Notes under the pieces: model-generated
What the model was told of the DNA's origin: nothing
What the model saw: only the letters and a program-made list of their open reading frames with translations
The model's database searches: none
In this document: one piece after another, positions 5,100-11,311 of the stretch
Numbering within the stretch: the first letter of the stretch is position 1
Layout of the letters: each line of letters opens with the position of its first letter
Assembly (NCBI GenBank): GCA_002363575.1
Contig: DEWI01000063.1
Coordinates: forward strand, 61,122-72,432
Reading direction: 5' to 3'
Origin: Verrucomicrobia bacterium UBA3214
GTDB taxonomy: Bacteria; Verrucomicrobiota; Kiritimatiellia; RFP12; UBA1067
DNA length: 11,311 nucleotides
Translations under genes and position numbers: made by a program

Positions 5100-7231
5100 A
5101 CGCGGCAAGGACATTCATCGCGCGCATCCGCAAAGCCGGATGCAGGCGCCCGGAGACGGTGAAAACCGTCGCGATGGGCCGCGAGCGAATGTTCACCGCG
5201 TGGGACGAGGGCGACGATACCTTCATCTTCGAACACGGCATCGCCAACCACCTCGACGAACACCCGAGCATACTCATCGCCGAGAAATCCTCTCTGCGCC
5301 GCAAGACGCGCGGCTACGTCGTCACCATGACGACCGGCAACCACTCCGTCGCGGCGTTCCCGCTCCTCGACGGCAGATTCTGGAAGCTCTCGAAAGTCCC
5401 GAAGCAGAAGCAGGGCGACGTGCTGACGAAGGAAATACTCTGCGCGAACGTCGTAAACGGCAAGATCGAGATTTCCCAGCGCGACGTCCCCTCGAAACGC
5501 CTGTACGCGGCGGACGCATGGCTGCTCTCCGGGAAGCTCGGGCTGGGGCTTGGCGACGTCGTGATGGGCGACCGCAACGACGTCACGCTCGACCACTACC
5601 GGCAGGTCGGCCAGGAATGGAGAATCAAACCTCTAGCCTGGACGGAAGCGGAGATGAAGGTGGAGCTGGCCGCCAGCAAGAAGCGCATTTCCACAAAGAC
5701 GCGCTACTACCACTCCGTGAAGGGCGTGCACTTCATGACGCTCGCGACCTTCAAGCAGTTCGCCGCGCTCGCCTCGAGCGATCCGGAGGCGTTCGTCAAG
5801 GAGCTGCGCGAGCTTGTCTCCGTCTATGAAGGCAACCAGTATTCCTTCACACGCCAGCCCAAACTGCGCGGCCACCACGAAATCGAACTCTTCGGACTCA
5901 GGAGAGGCGTGGCGCTCGAGAAAATCATCCCCGCGCTCGAACGCCTGATGGAAGCGATTGCGCTCGATCGCGTAGATCGCGACGCGATCGTGCGGCGCAT
6001 CGCAGAGATCGCCGCGCTCTACGAGTCTCTGCTCTCCGCTCCTGAACTCGCCGACGAGACGAGCAGGAAGTTCACCGAGCAGCTCTATATGTGCGTGACA
6101 GGCGAAATCTACGCGCGCGGCGGCGAAGACTCCACGCCGTCTTTCGACGACCGGCGCACCGCCCTTCCCGGCGCCACGTACGTGGCAGGCCGCCCCGTCA
6201 TGCATCCCGGCGCGGACGATCGCAGCGAGGTGCTGCTCTCGAACATCCGCGCGCTCGCCAGCAAGGACGAACTCGTCGAATACGCCAATGTTTACGAGCT
6301 GCACGACGAAGACGATGGCGAAAGCCCGCCGCCGGGCGCCGGCAGGACGCGCGAAATCGTCTATAAGACCAATCGCGGGCCGCTCGAGCATTCCATGATC
6401 GAAAAGCGCTTCTCGCATTCGCAGAAGGACTATTCGAGCTACATGCTCGCGCGCATCGAGTGCTTCAAGGCGCTCGGCATGGCGCTGAGCGACTACAGGA
6501 TTCTGCGCCGCCGCCCGGTGGTCGGCAAGCGCCCCGTGGATTACTACATCCGCCGGCGCCTCGACGGCGAGCCGATGAACTCCATACCGGCCAACTACTT
6601 CTGCAACGTCGATGATTCGTCCATCGAAGAGAAAGAAGTCGTGCTTGCGCTCGCGACGCTGATGGGCGATGCCGCCGCGCAGAACATGGCCATGAAGAAG
6701 TTCGATCCGGAGACCGCTTCGCCGCTCTACGGGATCGGCAAGGAGATATACGAATTCGAATACGACATAATAGCGGAGCGCGTGGTGCCGAAATCCGTCG
6801 CGACGTGTTCGGTGCGCGGCTCCTTCGGCTGGCCGGATCTTTCGATGACGGACGAGAATCTCGCGGCGATGATGAATTTCTATCTCGGGTACTTCGCGCA
6901 CTCGCTCAAGGAATACCAGAAGAAGCACAACGTCCCGATGCGGGAGTTGGCCGAACGCTTCATGGGCGGCTTCGAATTCCGCACGCATGCGATGGAATGG
7001 CAGCTCACCGTCATGCGCGACAAGCTCGAAAATTTCAAACCCGGCCTCTCGCCGATCTACAAATTCGAGAAGAAGTGGCGCTTCGCGATGTGGTCGCTGG
7101 AGCGCCAGGAGCGCCGCCTGCCCGTCTTGCGGCGAATGTTCTTCGAGAAAGTCGCCCACGAAGAGCGCCGCGACAAGGAGGTTGCCAATGAAGACATACG
7201 GAATAATTCCGAGCCGATATTGCTCGACTAG
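5096..7231 (+). CDS. 711-aa protein of unknown function, possible divergent kinase-like C-terminal half
   Basis: I do not recognise this protein. It is soluble: no signal peptide or membrane segment is seen. Residues 1-190 are beta-rich; about 230-340 are mainly helical. Residues 345-415 are a low-order linker ending in the acidic HDEDDGESPPPG. The C-terminal half has a loose resemblance to a kinase fold: REIVYKT (419-425) as a lysine-bearing strand, PVDYYIRRRLDGEP (480-493) as a hinge, GDAAAQN (524-530) as a catalytic-loop-like D525/N530, and GKEIYEFEYD (548-557) ending in an Asp that could bind metal. This is inference by eye and may be wrong. SVRGSFGWPDL (572-582) and a Trp/Arg-rich helical end follow. 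The start overlaps the preceding stop (ATGA) and the end overlaps kdsB by 44 nt, so it is translationally coupled to both and probably acts in envelope metabolism. Confidence 0.8.
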   Translation: MNAARTFIARIRKAGCRRPETVKTVAMGRERMFTAWDEGDDTFIFEHGIANHLDEHPSILIAEKSSLRRKTRGYVVTMTTGNHSVAAFPLLDGRFWKLSKVPKQKQGDVLTKEILCANVVNGKIEISQRDVPSKRLYAADAWLLSGKLGLGLGDVVMGDRNDVTLDHYRQVGQEWRIKPLAWTEAEMKVELAASKKRISTKTRYYHSVKGVHFMTLATFKQFAALASSDPEAFVKELRELVSVYEGNQYSFTRQPKLRGHHEIELFGLRRGVALEKIIPALERLMEAIALDRVDRDAIVRRIAEIAALYESLLSAPELADETSRKFTEQLYMCVTGEIYARGGEDSTPSFDDRRTALPGATYVAGRPVMHPGADDRSEVLLSNIRALASKDELVEYANVYELHDEDDGESPPPGAGRTREIVYKTNRGPLEHSMIEKRFSHSQKDYSSYMLARIECFKALGMALSDYRILRRRPVVGKRPVDYYIRRRLDGEPMNSIPANYFCNVDDSSIEEKEVVLALATLMGDAAAQNMAMKKFDPETASPLYGIGKEIYEFEYDIIAERVVPKSVATCSVRGSFGWPDLSMTDENLAAMMNFYLGYFAHSLKEYQKKHNVPMRELAERFMGGFEFRTHAMEWQLTVMRDKLENFKPGLSPIYKFEKKWRFAMWSLERQERRLPVLRRMFFEKVAHEERRDKEVANEDIRNNSEPILLD
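7175..7181 (+). promoter_or_regulatory. Strong ribosome binding site for kdsB
   Basis: AAGGAGG, a near-perfect Shine-Dalgarno, lies 6 nt before ATG 7188, inside the coding end of the 711-aa protein gene. It decides the kdsB start over upstream in-frame ATGs such as 6987. Confidence 0.85.
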
Positions 7232-7961
7232 ATTTCCCGGCAAGCCGCTCGCCGACATCGCCGGCAAGCCGCTCGTCTGGCGCGTCGTCGAAGCCGCGCA
7301 AAAGGCGGCCGCCCTCGATGCCGTCGTCGTCGCCACAGACGACGAACGCATCGCCGCCGCAGTGCGCGAACGCGGCGGCAGCGCGGTGATGACGCCGAGC
7401 GCGCTCCCCAGCGGAACCGACCGCATCGCGTGCGCCGCGCGCATCTGGGCGGCGGAGACGCTGGGCGAAAGCGATTTCGCGGACGACGACATTCTCGTGA
7501 ACATCCAGGGCGACGAGCCGCTAATCGACCCCGCGCTTATCGACCAGCTCGCTTTGACGCTGAAGCTCGACAAGAAATGGGATATGGCGACGGCCGTGTC
7601 GCCGCTCGCCTCCGCGCAGGACTACGCGGCCAAATCCGTCGTCAAGGTGGTGACGGCGCGCGACGGCGCGGCGATGTATTTCTCGCGCGCCCCGATCCCG
7701 TTCCCGCGCGATGCGGAGCCGGATTTCGCCGGCGGGCTGTACGTGCGGCATCTCGGCATCTACGCATACCGCGGCGCGTTCCTCAAGAAGTATATCGCCG
7801 AGCCGCCGTGCGCGCTCGAAGAGACCGAGAAGCTCGAGCAGCTGCGCGCGCTTTGGATGGGCGCGAAAATCGCGATCGTGCGCACGCGGGACGAAGGTGT
7901 CGGCGTCGATACCCCGGAAGACGCCGTGCGCGTCTCCGCCATCCTCGCAAAACGTTCTTGA
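7188..7961 (+). CDS. kdsB: 3-deoxy-manno-octulosonate cytidylyltransferase (CMP-Kdo synthetase)
   Basis: A 257-aa cytoplasmic enzyme that couples Kdo to CTP, giving CMP-Kdo and pyrophosphate, the activated donor used to add Kdo to lipid A precursor. Seen: N-terminal nucleotide-binding motif IPSRYCSTRFPGKPL (7-21), VVVATDDERI (46-55), LPSGTDRIA (73-81), NIQGDEPLID (105-114), YFSRAPIPF, the GLYVRHLGIYAYR segment, EKLEQLRAL and GVDTPED, all in the order expected for KdsB, and the usual 245-260 residue length. The start is fixed by the AAGGAGG site 6 nt upstream and by the conserved MKTYGIIPSR opening. It overlaps the preceding gene by 44 nt and ends 21 nt before the lipoprotein gene. Neighbouring kdsA, kdsC or waaA genes are not in view. 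The sugar could be a related nonulosonate, but the motifs favour Kdo. Confidence 0.95.
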   Translation: MKTYGIIPSRYCSTRFPGKPLADIAGKPLVWRVVEAAQKAAALDAVVVATDDERIAAAVRERGGSAVMTPSALPSGTDRIACAARIWAAETLGESDFADDDILVNIQGDEPLIDPALIDQLALTLKLDKKWDMATAVSPLASAQDYAAKSVVKVVTARDGAAMYFSRAPIPFPRDAEPDFAGGLYVRHLGIYAYRGAFLKKYIAEPPCALEETEKLEQLRALWMGAKIAIVRTRDEGVGVDTPEDAVRVSAILAKRS

Positions 7962-7982
7962 ACGCCGCGCAACGGGCCGGAA

Positions 7983-8372
7983 ATGCGTTTGGCTGCATAT
8001 ATCGCGCTGGCGGCGCTCGCATGCGGATGCACCACGACGTCGTCGGTGGAGACGGGGCGCGCGCACCCGTCGCTCGAAATCGAGAATGGCTACGTGAAGC
8101 TCGACGGCCGCGTCGTCAAGCCTTTCGAAGTCCCGGAGATTCTCGAAGAGCACGGCATCGCACACGATACCGTCATACACATCCGCCTCAACGAGCTTGA
8201 CAGGTTGCGCGAAGCGCAACTCTTCCGCGCCATCCTCGCAAACGCCGGATACCGGCGCACCGCGCTTGTCACGAAGGAACACGCCGAAGCGTGGAGCAAG
8301 TCCAAAGAAGCCGGCGCGGCCGCGCAGCCTGCGCAGCCGCAGCGTCCGCGGCTGCGCCGCGCGAAGAACTAG
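7983..8372 (+). CDS. Small lipoprotein with an ExbD/TolR-like periplasmic domain (tentative)
   Basis: A 129-aa exported protein. Residues 1-15 (MRLAAYIALAALACG) are a short signal sequence ending in a weak lipobox (ALAC, cysteine 14; a second cysteine at 16), followed by a Thr/Ser stretch, so a lipoprotein is likely. Residues about 35-100 follow the pattern of the ExbD/TolR C-terminal domain: a strand with LDGRVVKP, a short helix EVPEILEEHG, a strand DTVIHIRL, a helix AQLFRAILANAGY and a strand RTALVTKE. ExbD and TolR normally carry this domain after one transmembrane helix and work with ExbB/TolQ; here it would be lipid-anchored with no ExbB partner nearby. The assignment is by pattern, not by a strict motif. 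The tail (108-129) is Ala/Gln/Pro/Arg-rich and probably disordered. The ATG at 7983 has only a weak site (CCGGA) just upstream. Confidence 0.75.
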   Translation: MRLAAYIALAALACGCTTTSSVETGRAHPSLEIENGYVKLDGRVVKPFEVPEILEEHGIAHDTVIHIRLNELDRLREAQLFRAILANAGYRRTALVTKEHAEAWSKSKEAGAAAQPAQPQRPRLRRAKN

Positions 8373-8407
8373 CTCCGCCCGCGCGCCCGCACGATCAATA
8401 TAGAGAG

Positions 8408-8866
8408 ATGGAACATCTGCCTCCGCTCGAGGAACTCCTGCCGCACCGCGCGCCGATGATACTCATCGACGAAGTCGTCTCGTTCGATCTCGCCGCCGCC
8501 GAGCCTTCGCTCACCGCCGCCGTTACGGCGAAGCCGCAATGGTGCGAAAACTGGGTCGCGATCGAGTTCATGGCGCAGACCGCCGCCGCGCTTGTAGGCC
8601 TCGCAGACCGCGCCGCGGGCTTCGAAGGCGCGCCGCGCCCCGGCTTCCTGCTGGGGACGCGCAAGCTCGAGCTGAAGCTCGAGCGTTTCGAGGTCGGCCG
8701 CAGGTATCTCATAACCGCGAAGAACACTTTCCAGGACGCGCAGGCGGCGAGCTTCTCGTGCGAAATCGCAGCCGCCGACGCCCCTTCCGAAGTCCTCGCC
8801 ACGGCTGCGCTGAACGCCTTCCGCCCGGACGATATTTCGGCGATTCTCCCGGCGTGCGCCGAATAA
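8408..8866 (+). CDS. Hot-dog-fold 3-hydroxyacyl-ACP dehydratase (FabZ/ApeP-like)
   Basis: A 152-aa cytoplasmic protein likely to dehydrate 3-hydroxyacyl-ACP to trans-2-enoyl-ACP. Seen: LPHRAPMILIDEV (11-23) with the FabZ-type histidine H13, and WVAIEFMAQTAAALVG (49-64) with the acidic partner E53 on the central hot-dog helix. The IEFMAQ form and the LPHRAPM opening resemble the ApeP-type dehydratases of aryl-polyene clusters more than housekeeping FabZ, but no other aryl-polyene genes are in view. Placed after kdsB and a lipoprotein, it may serve lipid A or another envelope acyl chain (inference). Start ATG 8408 is preferred because homologues begin with this short leader and GAGAG lies directly upstream. 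A longer frame back to 8291 would overlap the lipoprotein gene by 82 nt and add a low-complexity Ala/Arg stretch. Confidence 0.85.
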   Translation: MEHLPPLEELLPHRAPMILIDEVVSFDLAAAEPSLTAAVTAKPQWCENWVAIEFMAQTAAALVGLADRAAGFEGAPRPGFLLGTRKLELKLERFEVGRRYLITAKNTFQDAQAASFSCEIAAADAPSEVLATAALNAFRPDDISAILPACAE

Positions 8867-8873
8867 TGTATTC

Positions 8874-8897
8874 GCGTGCCGCAATCGGCACGCATTT
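8874..8897 (+). terminator. Hairpin ending the envelope operon, probable intrinsic terminator
   Basis: GCGTGCCG (8874-8881) and CGGCACGC (8886-8893) form a perfect 8-bp stem around a CAAT tetraloop, 7 nt after the dehydratase stop and followed by ATTTG. The T-run is short, so termination may be partial. It separates the operon from the promoter of the next gene. Confidence 0.6.
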
Positions 8898-8910
8898 GCG
8901 GCGGCGTTTA

Positions 8911-8919
8911 TGGTATAAT
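8911..8919 (+). promoter_or_regulatory. Extended -10 promoter (TGGTATAAT) of the pseudokinase gene
   Basis: TGG followed by a perfect TATAAT (8914-8919), identical to the extended -10 of the promoter ending at 2481. No convincing -35 is present at 17-18 nt upstream, which an extended -10 can compensate. The ATG at 8930 begins 11 nt after the -10 end, so only a 3-5 nt leader is expected, and no Shine-Dalgarno is present. Confidence 0.7.
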
Positions 8920-8929
8920 ACGCATCGTC

Positions 8930-11068
8930 ATGGGGAAAAACAAGTTAGCCGCCGGCGGAGACTTCGGAGACTATCGCATCGTGCGCCTCCTGGCCACGAA
9001 CAGCAAATCCGATGTTTATCTGGTAAAATCGTCTTCAACCGGCGAACTTTGCGCTCTTAAGCTCTTCCTGCCCTCCGGAAAAGACTTGACGGACGATGTC
9101 AAGGAGCGCTTCGCCGCCGCCGGTGAAGCCGCCGCCGCGATCGGCGGCGACGGCATCGCGGAGTTCCGGGATTTCGGCGTCGATCCCGAGACGAACCTCC
9201 TGTACGTCTTGACGCCGTATATGGCCGGCGGCACTCTCGCCGCGCGTATCGCCAAGGACGCCGCCCCCATGCCCATACCCGCCGCGCTTGCGCTGGGTTC
9301 GGCGCTGGCGCGCGCGCTCGCGCGCATCCATGCCGCCGGTACGATCCACGGCAACCTCTCGCCGGACAACGTGCTTCTCGATGGCGCGGGCGCGCCGCGC
9401 CTCGCGCTCGCGAACTCCGCGGCGATCTCCGGGGAAGCGCTCTCCCCGTACTCCGCGCCGGAGCAGATCACGCGCGAAACGCAGCCCGACGCGCGCACCG
9501 ATGTTTTCGCGCTTGGCGCGATCCTCTACGAACTGATAAGCGGCGTGCAGCCGCCCGCGCCCGCCTCCATGCCGGAGACGATCGTCAAAATGGAACGCGG
9601 CGAAATCATGCCGGATATACGCAGCGCCAGGCCGGGGACCCCGGACACGATCGCAACGCTCGTCTCGGCGCTCTGCGCATCCAAGCCCGCCGACCGCCCG
9701 CAAAGCGCCTCCGAAGCCGCAGAATACATCGAAACGCTGGCGCGGACGATCCAATACTCCGATGCGCCGGGCGGCGCAGGCAAAGCGCCCGCCCCCGCGC
9801 ACCATGCGCCGAAGAAGCGCGTCGTCAAGCTCCCGACGGCGCAGCTGCCGCAGGCAGGCGAAGTCTTCGCCCGCAAGGAGGGCAGCGGCAAGGCCAGCCT
9901 CTTCCTGACATTCCTCGCTCTCGCCGGCGTCGTCGGGTGCGCGCTCGGCGCGCATTTCCTCTTGAACCGCCTGAAGGAACGCGAGCCGGCGCCGGAGCCT
10001 AACTACGCCATCACCGATTCCACGGTGCGCAGCGCCGCCATCGGCGCTTCTACGTGGTTCTACACGCTTTCGCAGAGCCAGGCGATATTGTGGCAGGGCA
10101 TCGCCGGCCTGCACGGGCCGCAGTGCGTAGAGCCGGAGCCGTCGGGGCATGTCGTCGTCCCCGGCAGCGTCGGCGGCTTCCCCGTCGTGGAACTCGGTCC
10201 GCATGCGTTCCATCGCAGCCGCCTGGAGACCATCGCGCTTCCCGACAGCCTCGAAAAGATCGGCGACCGCGCGTTCCTCGATTGCACGGAGCTGAAGGAA
10301 ATTTCCTTCGGGCCCAAAGTCGCCGCGATAGGCTTGTGGTCGTTCAACAACTGCACGGCGCTCAAGCGCGTAAACCTCGCAATGTGCTCCGCCATCATCC
10401 ACGGCGGCGGCGCTTTCGCCTTCTGCCCGGCTATCGAGGAATACACCGTTTCGCCGGGCAACACGGCTTTCAAGACGATCGACGGCGCGCTCCTTTCCGC
10501 CAATGGCAGGCGACTCGTCGCCGTGCCGGCCGCCAAGAAGTTCTTCGTGATTCCCGATGGCGTGGAGACGATCGGCGACTATGCTTTCTGCAACAGCTCC
10601 GTCGCCGAACTCGCCATCCCGGAAAGCGTCAAGGAAATCGGCACCGGGGCGTTCTCGCACTGCAAGGCGCTGCGCAAAATCTCCTTCGCCGGCGACGCCC
10701 CGCTGCTCGGCGACGACGCCGCGATTCTCTTCCGGAGCGCCCGCCGCGATATCGAGATTGTCGTCAAGGATGGCGCATACGGCTGGCCGAGCGACTTCTG
10801 GCCGGAGAATGGCGGCCGCAAGGTCGTCGTGGCAAACTCCGCCTCGCAGGCGAAGCCCGGCAGGGAAATAATCCGCGAATGGACGGAGCGCAAGAGCGGG
10901 AAATCCCGCGCCGCCGCCCTTTGCGGCATTTCCGAAGACCGCAAAGTCGTTTTCCTCCGCTACCCTGGCGACGAGCAGCTCAAAAAGCTCACTATCTCCC
11001 GTCTCACCGACGAAGACCAGGAATTCATCGCCGCCCGCGCCTCCTCCCTGCCGGTCATCCAGCAATAG
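8930..11068 (+). CDS. Transmembrane Ser/Thr pseudokinase with BspA-type leucine-rich repeats and C-terminal SHD1 domain
   Basis: A 712-aa protein. Residues 14-270 have a bacterial Ser/Thr kinase fold: ATP-site lysine in CALK (K44), APE in YSAPEQ (176-178) and DVFALGAILYELISG (191-205) are kept. The catalytic HRD is HGN (140-142), with Asn for the catalytic Asp, the DFG position reads within LANS (160-163), and the glycine-rich loop lacks its glycines, so phosphotransfer is unlikely. After a basic Pro-rich linker comes one transmembrane helix (about 323-345). Outside lie LRR_5/BspA-type repeats (about 405-590) with recurring IGDRAFLDC and LxxIxxPxSVxxIG patterns, then a GAYGWP segment (615-620). 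Residues 647-700 (IIREWTERKSG to TDEDQEFI) match the SHD1 pattern common in PVC bacteria. Start 8930 is chosen over 8876 because it follows the -10 element and the earlier codon lies in the terminator hairpin. It probably senses or scaffolds at the envelope. Confidence 0.85.
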   Translation: MGKNKLAAGGDFGDYRIVRLLATNSKSDVYLVKSSSTGELCALKLFLPSGKDLTDDVKERFAAAGEAAAAIGGDGIAEFRDFGVDPETNLLYVLTPYMAGGTLAARIAKDAAPMPIPAALALGSALARALARIHAAGTIHGNLSPDNVLLDGAGAPRLALANSAAISGEALSPYSAPEQITRETQPDARTDVFALGAILYELISGVQPPAPASMPETIVKMERGEIMPDIRSARPGTPDTIATLVSALCASKPADRPQSASEAAEYIETLARTIQYSDAPGGAGKAPAPAHHAPKKRVVKLPTAQLPQAGEVFARKEGSGKASLFLTFLALAGVVGCALGAHFLLNRLKEREPAPEPNYAITDSTVRSAAIGASTWFYTLSQSQAILWQGIAGLHGPQCVEPEPSGHVVVPGSVGGFPVVELGPHAFHRSRLETIALPDSLEKIGDRAFLDCTELKEISFGPKVAAIGLWSFNNCTALKRVNLAMCSAIIHGGGAFAFCPAIEEYTVSPGNTAFKTIDGALLSANGRRLVAVPAAKKFFVIPDGVETIGDYAFCNSSVAELAIPESVKEIGTGAFSHCKALRKISFAGDAPLLGDDAAILFRSARRDIEIVVKDGAYGWPSDFWPENGGRKVVVANSASQAKPGREIIREWTERKSGKSRAAALCGISEDRKVVFLRYPGDEQLKKLTISRLTDEDQEFIAARASSLPVIQQ

Positions 11069-11311
11069 CCCCCGCCGCAGCGATAAAAAGCGATAAAAGG
11101 GATACAGGCGATAGAAGCGAAGCGATACAAGAGCGCAGACCGGCCCTTCCATCTCTTTCATCGTTCGTATCCCTAGGCTATCCGCCTTGGCGGAAGGCGA
11201 TGGCGCGGGTGGCGACGGACGGGACTTTGGCGCTTTGCGCCGCGCGCGTCCTCACTGCGAGTCTATATCTACCATTGGCAAGGGGAGACGCGAAGACGCA
11301 ATCGAGCGTCG
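11069..11311. other. Non-coding tail with no gene recognised
   Basis: This 243-nt stretch after the pseudokinase stop holds no convincing gene on either strand. It contains a degenerate A-rich repeat (11080-11130), an inverted pair AGGGATAC/GTATCCCT (11098-11105 and 11167-11174), and two small palindromes, TCCGCC-TT-GGCGGA (11181-11194) and GGCGC-TTT-GCGCC (11229-11241). None is followed by a T-run. It may be the start of a longer intergenic region. Confidence 0.6.
11080..11130 (+). repeat. Four degenerate copies of a GCGATAnAA nonamer
   Basis: GCGATAAAA at 11080-11088 and 11090-11098, GCGATAGAA at 11108-11116 and GCGATACAA at 11122-11130, all in the same orientation. The A-rich composition contrasts with the GC-rich genes around it. 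Function unknown; slippage-type expansion or a protein-binding array are both possible. Confidence 0.5.

Noticed and set aside
6987..7187. N-terminal extension of KdsB from 6987
   Set aside because: The added residues are Arg/Ser-rich and come from the wrong frame of the upstream gene; the AAGGAGG at 7175-7181 and the conserved opening fix the start at 7188.
8291..8407. N-terminal extension of the dehydratase from 8291
   Set aside because: It would overlap the lipoprotein gene and adds a low-complexity Ala/Arg stretch not found in hot-dog dehydratases; ATG 8408 gives the expected short leader.
8876..8929. Upstream start at 8876 for the pseudokinase
   Set aside because: It lies inside the terminator hairpin and upstream of the TGGTATAAT element, so it would not be on the transcript; the conserved opening begins at 8930.
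9035..11161. Very long open frame on the minus strand opposite the pseudokinase gene
   Set aside because: Long antisense frames are expected in DNA this GC-rich. Its translation is Arg/Ala/Gly-rich with no recognisable motif, while the plus strand has clear domains. The same applies to minus-strand frames at 2261-3502, 3327-4223 and 5633-7573.
1..11311. CRISPR array, tRNA, rRNA or transposase
   Set aside because: No evenly spaced direct repeats, no cloverleaf or conserved rRNA segments, and no transposase motifs or terminal inverted repeats were found on either strand.

Overview
The window is 11.3 kb of GC-rich bacterial DNA, with every supported gene on the + strand and very little spacing. 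A KdsB homologue implies a Gram-negative cell with a Kdo-containing lipopolysaccharide. A GH109-type glycosidase, a C-terminal SHD1 domain and BspA-type leucine-rich repeats together suggest the Planctomycetes-Verrucomicrobia-Chlamydiae group, perhaps a gut or host-associated Kiritimatiellota/Lentisphaerota/Verrucomicrobiota lineage. That placement is inferred from gene content and composition, not from a phylogenetic marker.

Layout: (1) 1-864 is the 3' part of a GH109-like Gfo/Idh/MocA glycosidase whose NAD-binding N-terminus lies outside the window. It is followed by a 17-bp imperfect inverted repeat. (2) 956-2266 holds a GtrA-family membrane protein and an OppF/DppF-type ABC ATPase with no partner genes. 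(3) 2267-2488 holds a doubtful small secreted ORF, a terminator-like hairpin and a near-consensus extended -10 promoter ending 7 nt before the next start codon. (4) 2489-8866 is a tightly packed six-gene unit: a two-helix membrane protein, a MurU-AmgK fusion with a native octahistidine tail, a 711-aa protein of unknown function with faint kinase-like traits, KdsB, a small lipoprotein resembling the ExbD/TolR periplasmic domain, and a hot-dog 3-hydroxyacyl-ACP dehydratase. A hairpin closes it at 8874-8897. (5) 8930-11068 is a one-gene unit with its own extended -10, encoding a membrane-spanning pseudokinase with leucine-rich repeats and an SHD1 domain. (6) 11069-11311 is non-coding and carries a short degenerate A-rich repeat and small palindromes.

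The six-gene unit reads as a cell-envelope operon. Recovered amino sugar is phosphorylated and turned into UDP-MurNAc by the fusion protein (peptidoglycan recycling), Kdo is activated for lipid A-core synthesis by KdsB, and the dehydratase probably acts on acyl chains. The 711-aa protein overlaps both neighbours and is the best candidate for an undescribed function. No CRISPR array, transposase, tRNA or rRNA was seen.
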